Counted from the stretch's first letter, positions 25,746 to 34,270 are shown. The stretch is DNA of 64,000 nt from Streptomyces sp. RPT161 (GCF_027533845.1 NZ_JAPZVN010000004.1:124001-188000); one strand, 5' to 3'. Notes: generated by a model from the sequence alone, not told the origin. Numbers and translations: made by a program.

Positions 25746-26537
25746 TCAGACGATGAAGTCCCTTATGAGCGCCACCAGTTCGTCGGGGCGCTCGTAGATC
25801 ACCATGTGCCCGCTGTCCAGCTCCTCGTAGCGGCTGCCCCGTATCGCCTTGTGCAACTGCCGTGTGTAGGTGACCGGCACCATCTGGTCCCGGGTCGCGC
25901 CTATGACCAGGGTGGGCGCGGTGATGTCGGGCAGTAGTGCGCTGATGTCCAGTTCGGCGTCGAGGTCTATCTGGCGCCGGATGCCCTCCGGAAAACTGGT
26001 CTCCGCCACGGTCCGCTCGACCGCCGCGTCCCCGGCACCGTCCAGCCAGGCCGGGGACCAGCCCTCGGCGGTGACGAAGCGCGAGAACAGCGCCGGATCC
26101 GCCGACCACAGCCGCCGCCAGAGGTCGAACGCCAGGCGCTGCCGCGGCCCGGTGACCGCCCACCCGGCCACCAGCACCAGCCTGCTGACCATTTCGGGTC
26201 GAACGGCCGCCAGGGCCGCCGCCACGCCGGCGCCGAGCGAGAACCCCACCACGGCCACCGGCCCCGGCACCCCCGAGTCCACGATCGCCGCCTCCACCTG
26301 CCGGGCAAGGCCCTCGACGGTCAGCGGGCCGCCGGAGTCCTTCGTACCGCCACTGCCCGAGTAGTTGGGTGTGATCACCGTGTGCCGATCGGAGAAGCGG
26401 TCCACCAGATGCCCGTAGTTGCTCTCCGCGTCGCCGCCGGTGCCGTGCACCAGCACCAGCCCGGGGCCGCCGCCCGCGGTCGCGTACTCCACCAGGTCCG
26501 TCTCCACCAGGCCCGTAGCGTTCGCCACGTATCGCAT
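25746..26537 (-). CDS. Alpha/beta hydrolase
   Basis: A 263-residue alpha/beta-hydrolase-fold enzyme. The oxyanion-hole region reads LVHGTGG, the nucleophile elbow GFSLG (Ser), and the C-terminal catalytic His is in DSGHMVIYERP; an acid is available near GATRDQMVP. Substrate unknown. ATG at 26537 has AGGGG upstream; the in-frame ATG at 26570 would run toward the operator region. It is divergent from a TetR-family gene that probably regulates it. Confidence 0.9.
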   Translation of the reverse strand: MRYVANATGLVETDLVEYATAGGGPGLVLVHGTGGDAESNYGHLVDRFSDRHTVITPNYSGSGGTKDSGGPLTVEGLARQVEAAIVDSGVPGPVAVVGFSLGAGVAAALAAVRPEMVSRLVLVAGWAVTGPRQRLAFDLWRRLWSADPALFSRFVTAEGWSPAWLDGAGDAAVERTVAETSFPEGIRRQIDLDAELDISALLPDITAPTLVIGATRDQMVPVTYTRQLHKAIRGSRYEELDSGHMVIYERPDELVALIRDFIV

Positions 26538-26591
26538 GGCACACCCCTCCCGTTGCCGCGACCATTCCATAATGACCGCTACACAAAGACC

Positions 26592-26619
26592 ATAGCACGC
26601 TGGCTATCGATCGCTATAG
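26592..26619. promoter_or_regulatory. Operator-like repeats between the hydrolase and TetR genes
   Basis: ATAGC (26592-26596) and GCTAT (26603-26607) form an inverted repeat, and a second GCTAT (26613-26617) lies 10 bases on. They sit in the ~90-base divergent region, just before the TetR start, fitting dual control of both genes. Confidence 0.55.
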
Positions 26620-26629
26620 AATTTCCACC

Positions 26630-27262
26630 ATGACCGGAACACAGCCGCGGCAGCGGCGGGAGGAGAAGGAGCGGCCGAAGGGCCGCCCCCGCAGCTTCGA
26701 CCGGGAGACGGCGCTGGAGCGGGCCCTCACCCTCTTCTGGCAGCACGGGTACGAAGCCACGTCGATCTCCGGACTGACCAAGGCCATGGGCATCAGCCCG
26801 CCCAGCCTCTACGCCGCCTTCGGCGACAAGCGCTCGCTGTTCGAAGAGGCCGTCGCCCGGTACCAGGAGTCGTACGGCGCCTTCACTCCCCACGCGCTCG
26901 CCGAGGAGTCCACAGCCCGGAGCGCGATGGAGCGCGTACTGCGTGAGGCCGCCGCCGAGTTCACCACCCCCGGACGGCCACGCGGCTGCCTGGTGGTCTC
27001 CGCCGCCGTCAACTGCGGGCCGGAGTCCGGCGATGTGGAGGAGGCACTGCGCGCCCAGCGTGAAGCGGGCATGCGCGCGATGCGCGACCGCATCACCTCC
27101 GGCGTCCGCACCGGCGAACTCCCCGCCGACACCGACACGGAGGCCCTGGCCCAGTACTACGCCGCGGTCTTCCAGGGCATGTCCACCCAGGCCCGCGACG
27201 GCGCGACCCGCGAACAGCTCGAAGCCCTGGCCGAACTGGCCATGCGCGCCTGGCCGAAGTGA
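26630..27262 (+). CDS. TetR/AcrR-family regulator
   Basis: A 210-residue regulator. The helix-turn-helix is in TSISGLTKAMGISPPSLYAAFGDKRSLF (about residues 43-70), the exact pattern of the AcrR/ComR-like group. The ligand domain has GCLVVSAAVNC, where Cys residues may sense a reactive compound, though that is speculation. It probably represses itself and the divergent hydrolase. A strong terminator follows. Confidence 0.92.
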   Translation: MTGTQPRQRREEKERPKGRPRSFDRETALERALTLFWQHGYEATSISGLTKAMGISPPSLYAAFGDKRSLFEEAVARYQESYGAFTPHALAEESTARSAMERVLREAAAEFTTPGRPRGCLVVSAAVNCGPESGDVEEALRAQREAGMRAMRDRITSGVRTGELPADTDTEALAQYYAAVFQGMSTQARDGATREQLEALAELAMRAWPK

Positions 27263-27290
27263 GCGCGGAACCCAGGCGCGTACGGAAAAC

Positions 27291-27328
27291 GCCACGGTCC
27301 CGGCACTCGTGAGTGCCGGGACCGTGGC
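27291..27328. terminator. Bidirectional terminator, TetR gene and initiator tRNA
   Basis: A perfect 17-bp stem (GCCACGGTCCCGGCACT) with loop CGTG. On the minus strand it is followed by GTTTTCC, an effective T-run for the tRNA; on the plus strand it ends the TetR message. Confidence 0.85.
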
Positions 27329-27330
27329 CT

Positions 27331-27407
27331 TGGTAGCGGGGACAGGATTTGAACCTGCGACCTCTGGGTTATGAGCCCAGCGAGCTACCGAGCTGCTCCA
27401 CCCCGCG
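27331..27407 (-). tRNA. Initiator tRNA-fMet (anticodon CAT), CCA encoded
   Basis: The minus strand starts CGCGGGG and ends CCCCGCTACCA, so the first base pair is unpaired (C1 opposite U72), a mark of initiator tRNAs. The anticodon loop CTCATAA is held by three G-C pairs (GGG/CCC), the second mark. The 3' CCA is encoded. Confidence 0.95.
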
Positions 27408-27608
27408 TCGGTGAACACCACCTTACAGGTATCGGGACCCGTCGGTGCACCACACCCCCACCGGGACGCCGCACGGGGCGCTCGACGCACAAGAGAGGCG
27501 CACGCCCCACACCCAACGCGCGGGCGCACGTGAACAGGCCGGTGGGGTATGCCCAGTGCTCTACCGACAGCCGCAAGGCCCTGTCATCATTCACCCTCAG
27601 GAGGAGAC

Positions 27609-27737
27609 GTGACCTGTCCCATGTGCGGCTCGACGGACGGCAGGCAACTCAACAATGGAAACTGGCAGTGCAACAAGTGCGGAGCGGTCACGGCAGGCCA
27701 GGGCCGCGTGGGAAGCCCTGGATCCCGAGACGCGTGA
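27609..27737 (+). CDS. Small zinc-ribbon protein
   Basis: A 42-residue protein with two CxxC pairs, CPMCGSTDGRQLNNGNWQCNKCG, forming a zinc ribbon. GTG at 27609 follows a strong AGGAGG site. The second half (after CGAV) is not structured to my eye, and another protein-like frame begins inside the gene, so either two small genes overlap or one gene carries a frameshift near 27690. Function unknown. Confidence 0.65.
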   Translation: MTCPMCGSTDGRQLNNGNWQCNKCGAVTAGQGRVGSPGSRDA

Positions 27738-27855
27738 GCGCGTGCCGTTCCTGTCGCCCGAGGAGTTCACGGTCGCCGACGGCGAGGAGTCGGCCCAGCA
27801 GTGGCAGCGCTTCGTCGACGTCCTCGACCGCGCGGAACGCCACGAGGGGCTGTAG
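27655..27855 (+). CDS. Small acidic protein overlapping the zinc-ribbon gene
   Basis: A 66-residue frame shifted relative to the zinc-ribbon gene and overlapping it by 83 bases. From about residue 13 its composition (ARAAWEALDPETRERVPFL, then an acidic helix) is convincingly protein-like. It has no evident ribosome-binding site of its own at ATG 27655. It could be the true C-terminal half of the zinc-ribbon protein after a frameshift, or a translationally coupled gene. Confidence 0.5.
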   Translation: METGSATSAERSRQARAAWEALDPETRERVPFLSPEEFTVADGEESAQQWQRFVDVLDRAERHEGL

Positions 27856-27892
27856 CCGAGGACCGCGTTCCGCCGCACCGACCACCGAACTC

Positions 27893-27934
27893 GCCGCACA
27901 CACAGCGGCCTCGCGCCGCACACAGCGGCCTCGC
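27893..27934. repeat. Short tandem duplication
   Basis: Two near-identical copies of GCCGCACACAGCGGCCTCGC lie in tandem, the first with one extra CA. The surrounding stretch 27856-28138 holds no gene that I can see. Confidence 0.6.
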
Positions 27935-28138
27935 GTCGCGCACATCGACGTCGCGCCCGGGCCCTTTGAGGGTTCGGCCGGGGTAGTCGTCCGGTGACAG
28001 GGAACCTCGACCGGTCGCGCGTTCGGCCCGCAGTGCGGTCCGCCCCTGGCCCCGGCACCACGGACGGCGTGATCGCCCGCGCCCCTCACTGTCAGGCGTG
28101 GCTGACAGCTGCCTCGCCCTTCTACCTGGTCACGGGGC

Positions 28139-28483
28139 TCACGGCAGCTGGCGGAGCCCGATGACGTTGCCGTCCGCGTCCTTGACGGACGCGACCAGCA
28201 GGCCGCCGCCGACGTCATGCGGCTGTTCGTCGGACTCGGCGCCAGCGGCGAGAAGGGCCTGGTAGGCGGCGGCGATGTCGGGCACGTCGCGGAAGCAGAC
28301 CGGGCCGGTGAGGCCGCGCCCCTGGCCGTCGGGGACGAGGCCGATCTGCTGGCCGTCGAACTCGAAGCCGACGTAGTACGGCGAGTCCGTCGTCGGCTCG
28401 ACGCCGAGGAACGTCCCGAAGAGCGCCTTGGCCCGGGCCAGGTCCTTGACGTGGTAGATGATCACGCTGATGCCACTGCTCAT
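28139..28483 (-). CDS. VOC-family protein
   Basis: A 114-residue glyoxalase/bleomycin-resistance-type protein: IIYHVKDLARAKALFGTFLG opens the fold and VASVKDADGNVIGLRQ closes it, with PYYVGFEFDGQQIGL in between. The usual N-terminal metal His is in YHV. AGGAG precedes the ATG. It is a single gene, with no neighbours that point to a substrate. Confidence 0.88.
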   Translation of the reverse strand: MSSGISVIIYHVKDLARAKALFGTFLGVEPTTDSPYYVGFEFDGQQIGLVPDGQGRGLTGPVCFRDVPDIAAAYQALLAAGAESDEQPHDVGGGLLVASVKDADGNVIGLRQLP

Positions 28484-28693
28484 GACGTGGGTGCTCCTGC
28501 TTTTCGGGGTTGTCCTGCGGCGGACCTGCGGGTTCCGCCGGTGATCCCAGCGTAGGCACGGGGTGCGGACGGCCGCTTCTCCGAAACTGACCGATCAGCC
28601 GGTGCAGGCGGCCGCGTCGCGGCCGTCGCTTCTGAGCGGGTCGCCCTCCCAGCTCGTCCTCGGGCAGCTCGGGCTCCTCAACTCACAGGGCAC

Positions 28694-29228
28694 GATGCCG
28701 TGTGCCTCGGGCTGCGCCGAGGCGAGGTGCTGGGCCTGTCGTAGAAGCGCATCGACTTCGAAGCCGGGGAGCTCTACGTGGATCACCAGATCCGGCACGC
28801 CGGACGCCAGATCTCGCACGGCGAGCGAGACGAAGACCGCGGACTCGGAGGACTTCCCTCCGCTGCCCGCGCTGTGCCTGAAGGTGCTACGGATGCGCCG
28901 GGCCCGGCAGTTCGGCGCCCGGAAGGCGGCGGCCGATCTCTGGCAGGACGATCATGGTCTGGTGTTCACGACCAATAGGGGACGCCGATCGAGCCAGGGA
29001 ACTCACCCGCATGTTCGCCCTGCGGTTCATGTGTGCCGGGCTCTGCGGCATCCCGCTGCGGGGGCGCGGCTCGCTCCTGGTCGTCCTCAAGGTGCACCGA
29101 AGGCGGCCCAGCGGATCCTGCGGCGCTCGCAGATCGCTATGACAATGGAGGTCCCCACCGAGGCGGGTGACACCGAAGTGCCCGCCGCCGTCGGCAAGTT
29201 GTCCGAGGCCATGAGCGGAACCGGCTGA
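28694..29228 (+). pseudogene. Decayed tyrosine-type integrase beside tRNA-Arg
   Basis: Pieces of a Streptomyces integrase appear in successive frames: VCLGLRRGEVLGLS then a TAG stop, KRIDFEAGELYVDHQIRHAG; after a shift KTADSEDFPPLPALCLKVLRMRR and WQDDHGLVFTTNRG; after further shifts MFALRFMCAGL; and finally RILRRSQIAMTMEV, the C-terminal region before the catalytic Tyr, where the usual YTE reads PTE. The HxxR box is missing. With one stop, at least two frameshifts and lost active-site residues it is dead. Its 3' end points at the 3' end of tRNA-Arg(ACG) 90 bases away, the normal geometry of pSAM2-like elements. Confidence 0.8.
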
Positions 29229-29274
29229 CAGCACCTCCGAGCCCATTGCTGTACTTCGCTGCGGCAGAGCACGA

Positions 29275-29310
29275 CAAAGCCCCCTCCGGGATGATCCCGA
29301 GGGGGCTTTG
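29275..29310 (-). terminator. Terminator after tRNA-Arg(ACG)
   Basis: CAAAGCCCCCT pairs with AGGGGGCTTTG around an inner CGGGAT/ATCCCG stem, nine bases beyond the tRNA 3' end. Confidence 0.75.
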
Positions 29311-29318
29311 ATCTGCTG

Positions 29319-29391
29319 TGCACTCGGCAGGATTCGAACCTGCAACCTTCTGATCCGTAGTCAGATGCTCTATCCGTTGAGCTACGAGTGC
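29319..29391 (-). tRNA. tRNA-Arg (anticodon ACG)
   Basis: Acceptor GCACTCG pairs with CGAGTGC; anticodon loop CTACGGA; T-loop GTTCGAATC. CCA is not encoded. It is the expected substrate of TadA (A34 to inosine) and lies next to a decayed integrase. Confidence 0.96.
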
Positions 29392-29545
29392 TTGGCTTCC
29401 CGGTTTTTCTTGCCGGTCGGCGTTGCGGGAACAACATTACATGAACCCCGCCGTCAGGCGAAATCCATTCCCCGGACCGTCACTGACCTGCGGAAACGCC
29501 GCAACGAGCCGGTGTGGGGCGAGGGGCGGACGGGTCGGAGAAGCG

Positions 29546-29582
29546 CGACAGCCCCGTCCGGAGAATCCGGACGGGGCTGTCG
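29546..29582 (-). terminator. Terminator after tRNA-Ser(GCT)
   Basis: A perfect 17-bp stem (CGACAGCCCCGTCCGGA) with a GAA-type 3-base loop, eight bases past the tRNA 3' end. Confidence 0.8.
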
Positions 29583-29589
29583 GCAAGAG

Positions 29590-29679
29590 CGGAGGCTCCG
29601 GGATTTGAACCCGGGATGGGCGATTAACCCAAACCGCATTAGCAGTGCGGCGCCATAGACCAGACTAGGCGAAGCCTCC
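29590..29679 (-). tRNA. tRNA-Ser (anticodon GCT)
   Basis: Acceptor GGAGGCT pairs with AGCCTCC, anticodon loop CTGCTAA, long variable arm, T-loop GTTCAAATC; CCA not encoded. Confidence 0.96.
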
Positions 29680-29913
29680 AGCACGCCCGCGCGAGCGCAA
29701 GGCGTGTGCAGATGATGGCACATCCCCGAAGGGCGTTACCAATCGCAGCCTACGGTACAAGGACGCCGGTCGGGAGGGCAAAGCCGTTGCGAACCGGAGC
29801 GGCGACATGCCCACGATCGGGTGCAATGCCGGGGCAGCGCCGGGTGTGGGCGGTAAGGAGAGGCGCGTCCGCACCCTTCACTCCGGCGCATCGCCACCTC
29901 AGGGAGCCACCCC

Positions 29914-30429
29914 ATGTTCCGTCTCCGTGACCGTGCTCACACCAAGGGCCACGCTCGAACCCGTTCGCCGCGGGCGCTCGGCCGCTCGCTGTCCGCCACG
30001 GTGGTGCTGGCGCTGGCCGCCGTGCCGGTCCCGGCCTCCGCCGCCGCACGGATGCCGCTGCCCCTGCCGCTGCCGCTGCCACTGCCCGAGGCGGCGGGCG
30101 ACCAGCTGACCATCACGTACGACGACGGCAGCGGCGCCACCGTCACCAACACCCTCAGCTGCCACCCGGCCGGCGGCTCGCTGCCGAACGCGCAGGCGGC
30201 GTGCGACCGGCTCGACGCGCTCGACGGTCCGCTCGGACCCGTACCGCACGACCAGATGTGCACCGAGTTGTACGGCGGACCGCAGAGCGCGCGGATCACC
30301 GGAACCTGGCACGGGCGGCACGTCGAGGACACGTACAACAGGAACGACGGCTGCCAGGCCGCGCGCTGGCAGCGGATGGAGCCGGTACTGCCCGCGCCGG
30401 GCCGGGTGTCCGGTGCCCCGGTGCACTGA
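29914..30429 (+). CDS. Secreted subtilisin-inhibitor (SSI) family protein with Glu at P1
   Basis: 171 residues with a signal peptide (basic start, LSATVVLALAAVPVPASA, cleavage after about residue 43), then a run of alternating Pro-Leu. The SSI fold is recognisable: SCHPAGG, the four Cys (83, 97, 116, 147) that form the two disulfides, and GTWHGRHVE. In classical SSI the reactive loop reads CPMVY with Met at P1; here it reads CTELY, so P1 is Glu118. SSI proteins block extracellular serine proteases during development; a Glu P1 predicts a glutamate-specific protease target rather than subtilisin or trypsin. GGGAG lies before the ATG. It is monocistronic. Confidence 0.85.
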   Translation: MFRLRDRAHTKGHARTRSPRALGRSLSATVVLALAAVPVPASAAARMPLPLPLPLPLPEAAGDQLTITYDDGSGATVTNTLSCHPAGGSLPNAQAACDRLDALDGPLGPVPHDQMCTELYGGPQSARITGTWHGRHVEDTYNRNDGCQAARWQRMEPVLPAPGRVSGAPVH

Positions 30430-30777
30430 GCCGCGCGGGCGCGCCCGCCGAGCCAGCCGGGTACCGGAATCACCCGCGCCGCCAACCGCTCAGCGCACAC
30501 GCTCATCCCAGGCCGGGGAACGGTCCGGCGCGGGCAGGAACGATCCGGCTTGGTCGGCATTAGTCGGGGTTAGTCGGACCCGGACAAGATCGTCACGGAA
30601 CCTCTTCTTCCTCTACGTCATCCGCCACCGTGCCCAGGAGCCCGCCCCTTACACTCCTGTGGTGACATGCCACGGGGGGAAGGGCAAGATGGGCCATCGG
30701 TGATAGCAGCCCGCGATCACCGAGCCAGCTGAGCAAAGAGCGGTACAGCAAGTGCGGTATCAGGGAGGACGCGTCTC
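30430..30777. other. Intergenic region without a recognisable gene
   Basis: It contains a direct repeat TTAGTCGG (two copies near 30560-30575) and presumably the promoter of the large gene that follows; no coding frame is convincing. Confidence 0.5.
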
Positions 30778-33700
30778 GTGAGCAGCAGGCCATCCCGAGG
30801 CGCTGCTCGCCTCGCGGCAATACTCGACGCCCTCCCCGACGCCCTGCTACTGGTGAACGCCAACGGAACGGTCGTCAACGCCAACGCCATAGCCCTGGAA
30901 ACGTTCGAGGCCCCCGGCACCGCCCTGGTCGGTCGGGGTCTGCTCGACCTGCTGCCCGCCTTCGACTCCCGGCGCATCCCCGGTTCGATGCGCCGCCCGG
31001 ACTCGGAGGAGGACCGGCGCACCAAGCCGACCCGGATGGTCGCCCGGCGCACCGACGGCAGTGAGTTCCCGGTCGAGGTGACCAGCGCCAACGTGGAGGA
31101 CGGGCGCACCCCGTACGCCGATCCGCACCATCTGTACACCGGCGACGAGCTGCTGATGCTGGTGGTGCGGGACCTGACCGGCACCCTTGACACCGAGGCC
31201 GAACTCGCCCGCCAGCAGCGGCAGACCGAGATGATCCTGCGCGCCGCAAGCGAGGGCGTGGTCGGCGTGGACACCGAGGGCAAGGTCGTCCTGGTCAACC
31301 CGGCCGCCGCGCAGATCCTCGGCTTCCGGGCCAGCGATCTGGGCGGCCAGGAGCTGCATCCGCTGATCCACCACTCGCGGGCCGACGGCAGCGCGCTGCC
31401 GTGGGAGGAGACGCCACTCGCCGACACGCTGCGCTCGGGGCGCAAGCACCGGGTGCGCGGCCAGGTGCTGTGGACGAAGAACGGCCGCGCGGTACCGGTC
31501 GACCTCACCACCGCGCCGGTGCGCGAGGGCGACCAACTGGTCGGCGCGGTGATGTCGTTCACCGACCGCAGCCGCTTCGACGCGCTGGCGGCCCGGCACG
31601 CACAGCTGCGCGAGGTGCTGGACGCCTCGCTGCGCGCGCCGTTGGACGAGCTGCGCGGCGAGCTGTCCGGGCTGGCGGCCGACCCGGCCGGGCAGTTGTG
31701 GCCGGAAGCCAACCAGACGCTGCACCATCTGGCCGCCGGATACGCCCGGATGACCACGCTGATCGACAACGTGCTGGCCTTCCAGCGGCTGGACTCCGGC
31801 AAGGAGAAGCTGGACCGGACGGCGGTCGGCCTTGACGACGTGGTCGCGGCGGGGGTGGAAGGGGCGATCGAGCTGATCGGCCCCGGCCGCGCGCAGTACG
31901 CGGTGCACGCGCCGCCGATCGAGGCGGTGGTCGACGGGCCCAGGCTGTCGCAGGCGATCGCGCACCTGATCGCCGACGTGGCGGGCGTGGACGCCACCGG
32001 ACGCACCGCGGTGGTCGCCGGAGGCGGCGACTCCACGATCGTGGTCGCGGCGGCGCAGCGCGGCGACGTGGTACGGATCGAGGTGCGCGGCCCGCACAGC
32101 GGCGGCAGCCCGGTCCATCTGCCGATCACCCGCGGGATCGTTGAGCGGCACGGCGGAGTGCTGCAGACGCACGAGGTCCCCGGGCAGGGCGGCAGCGCCT
32201 ATGTGCTTGAGGTGCCGGTCGACGAAGGCGGCGGTGACGCGGCGCACGGCAAGGCGGCGGCGCGGGAGTCCGAGACGACGGTGCTGCCGATGCCGTCCGC
32301 CCCGGCGCGCGGCACCCAGGGCACGGCGGACGGGCCGAAGCCCGTCGACACGGCCGGGCAGAACACCGGGCGGGCGCCGCGGCCGCGGCGCCCGGTCCAC
32401 GAGAGCAACGGCGGCCCCGGCGCGCCGATCGCGCTTCCGGCCGGCCCCTCGGCGAACGCCGCCCCACAGGAGCAGCCCACCGGGCGGCGCCGTGCGCTGC
32501 GCCGCGCTGAGCCCGGTGGCGTCGAGCAGCCGCCCGCCCCGGACGGCGCCGCGGTGAACGAGGCCAACGGCTCCAACGCGGCCGGTCCGCAGTCCCAGGC
32601 CCGGCCGACCGGTCGCCGGGCCCGGCGCGCACTGTCCGAGGGCCAGCAGCCGGAACTGCCCGCGCTGCCCGCCGCTCACGCGCTGCCGCCCGCCGCACAG
32701 AGCGATCCGGAACCGGCCGAGCCGCTGCGCGCTGCGCAGCAGGCCGAGTCCGGGCGCCCGGCCCTGCCCGCGCTGCCTGAACAGGCGACGGCCACGCCAC
32801 GCGGACGCCGGGCGCGTCCCGGCGCGCTGCCGCAGGAGGCGGGTCCGCGGCCCGCGCAGCCAGAACCGCTGGCGATCGAACCGGCGTTGCCGTCGGCCGC
32901 GGCGGAGCAAGCGCCCCGGCCGTCCGGCCGCCGGGCCAGGAAGCCCGCCGCCGGTCCGGAGCTGCCGGCTGCGCTGCCCCCGGCCGCCCAGGCCGTCGAC
33001 GACCCCGTGCACCAGGGCCTGCCGCAGGGCGAGGGCGAGAGCCCGGCGGACGCGGCACGTCCGGTCCCGCACCAGGTCAACGGCCAGCCCAATCCGCCCG
33101 GTTGGCAGGCCGCGAACGGAACGCCGCAGGCCGCCGAGTCGCCGCAGTCGGAGGGCCGGGCGATCAGCGTGCGGACGCTGGGGCAGGGTGTGGCGTACGC
33201 CCAGCCCGGGCAGCCGACGCCGCCCGGCGGGGTGCCCGCGGCGGGCAGTGGTTCCGGGCGGCGCCGCAAGCTGACCGCTCCCCCGCAGACGCAGACCGCC
33301 GAGCCCGCCCGGCAGCACCCGACGGACCAGGCCGCGGCGTCGAATCCGGCGTTCCAGGCCAGCGACAGCCAGGGCGAAGGCCAGGCGTTCGCCATAGGCG
33401 CGCCCGCCGAGGGGGACGAGGGACCCGAGCATCTGGACGGCCCGAACGGCGCGGTGGAGGTCAGCGCCGCCCCGGCGGCGGACGGCGCGGCGGCGGAGCT
33501 GAGCAGTCCGCGTCGGCTGCTGGTCTGGCCTGAGCCCGATGTGTCGACCCGGCAGGCGCTGACCGACCGCGGCTACCGTCCGGTGACGGTGCGCTCGCGG
33601 GAGGAGGTGGACGCGCAGGTCGCCGAGTATCCGGCGGCGCTGTTCGTGGACCCGCTGACCGGGCCGATCACCCGCACCGCGTTGCAGTCGCTGCGGGCGG

Positions 33701-34212
33701 CGGCGGTGGCCGCGGAGGTTCCGGTGCTGGTGACGGCCGGGCTCGGGCAGGCGACACGGGAGGCGGCGTACGGCGCCGACCCGGCGGTGCTGCTCAAGGC
33801 GTTGGCGCCGCGCGACAGTGAGCAGCACCCGCCGCGGGTGCTGCTGGTGGAGAGCCACCAGGACATCGCCGCGGCGTTCACCGCGACCTTGGAGCGGCGC
33901 GGCATGCAGGTGGCGCACGCGGCGTCGGAGGGCGACGCGGCAACGCTCGCCGCGCAGTTGCGACCGAATCTGGTCGTGATGGATCTGATGCTGATCAGGC
34001 GGCGCCGGGTCGGGATCGTCGACTGGCTGCGGGCGAACGGTCTGTTGAACCGCACCCCGCTCGTCGTCTACACCTCGGTGGACATCGAACCGGCCGAACT
34101 GCCGCGCCTCGGATCCGGCGAGACGGTGCTGTTCCTCGCGGAACGTTCCACAAGCGCCGAGGTGCAGGGCCGGATCGTGGACCTGCTGAGCAAGATCGGC
34201 ACCGAGCTGTAG
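30778..34212 (+). CDS. Giant degenerate PAS-kinase/receiver hybrid protein
   Basis: 1,144 residues. Two PAS domains (about 10-130 and 147-264) are followed by a histidine-kinase-like dimerisation segment, where the usual SHELRTPL box reads DASLRAPL, so the phosphorylated His is absent, and by an ATPase-like domain (350-481) lacking a clear N box. Then comes a ~430-residue Pro/Ala/Gln/Arg-rich linker with recurring GRRARR-like units. The C-terminus has two receiver-like domains: the first (from ~910) lacks acidic residues; the second (from ~1019) keeps an Asp in VVMDLML but has Glu where the conserved Lys should be. It likely acts as a sensing scaffold rather than a true kinase. GTG start with GGGAGG upstream. 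I recall large proteins of this type in other streptomycetes but no assigned function. Confidence 0.8.
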   Translation: MSSRPSRGAARLAAILDALPDALLLVNANGTVVNANAIALETFEAPGTALVGRGLLDLLPAFDSRRIPGSMRRPDSEEDRRTKPTRMVARRTDGSEFPVEVTSANVEDGRTPYADPHHLYTGDELLMLVVRDLTGTLDTEAELARQQRQTEMILRAASEGVVGVDTEGKVVLVNPAAAQILGFRASDLGGQELHPLIHHSRADGSALPWEETPLADTLRSGRKHRVRGQVLWTKNGRAVPVDLTTAPVREGDQLVGAVMSFTDRSRFDALAARHAQLREVLDASLRAPLDELRGELSGLAADPAGQLWPEANQTLHHLAAGYARMTTLIDNVLAFQRLDSGKEKLDRTAVGLDDVVAAGVEGAIELIGPGRAQYAVHAPPIEAVVDGPRLSQAIAHLIADVAGVDATGRTAVVAGGGDSTIVVAAAQRGDVVRIEVRGPHSGGSPVHLPITRGIVERHGGVLQTHEVPGQGGSAYVLEVPVDEGGGDAAHGKAAARESETTVLPMPSAPARGTQGTADGPKPVDTAGQNTGRAPRPRRPVHESNGGPGAPIALPAGPSANAAPQEQPTGRRRALRRAEPGGVEQPPAPDGAAVNEANGSNAAGPQSQARPTGRRARRALSEGQQPELPALPAAHALPPAAQSDPEPAEPLRAAQQAESGRPALPALPEQATATPRGRRARPGALPQEAGPRPAQPEPLAIEPALPSAAAEQAPRPSGRRARKPAAGPELPAALPPAAQAVDDPVHQGLPQGEGESPADAARPVPHQVNGQPNPPGWQAANGTPQAAESPQSEGRAISVRTLGQGVAYAQPGQPTPPGGVPAAGSGSGRRRKLTAPPQTQTAEPARQHPTDQAAASNPAFQASDSQGEGQAFAIGAPAEGDEGPEHLDGPNGAVEVSAAPAADGAAAELSSPRRLLVWPEPDVSTRQALTDRGYRPVTVRSREEVDAQVAEYPAALFVDPLTGPITRTALQSLRAAAVAAEVPVLVTAGLGQATREAAYGADPAVLLKALAPRDSEQHPPRVLLVESHQDIAAAFTATLERRGMQVAHAASEGDAATLAAQLRPNLVVMDLMLIRRRRVGIVDWLRANGLLNRTPLVVYTSVDIEPAELPRLGSGETVLFLAERSTSAEVQGRIVDLLSKIGTEL

Positions 34213-34270
34213 GGCGGTCCGGCGGTCAGCGACCGCCGGACCGTGCCAACCACCGGGCGGGGACGGCGAC

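Noticed and set aside
27893-27934. Tandem CCGCACACAGCGG units as a CRISPR array
   Set aside because: Only two copies, no spacers, and no cas genes in the window.
30847-33918. A 1,023-codon minus-strand open frame opposite the giant kinase-like gene
   Set aside because: An antisense shadow with Arg/Gly/His bias and no motifs; the plus-strand frame has PAS and receiver domains and a ribosome-binding site.
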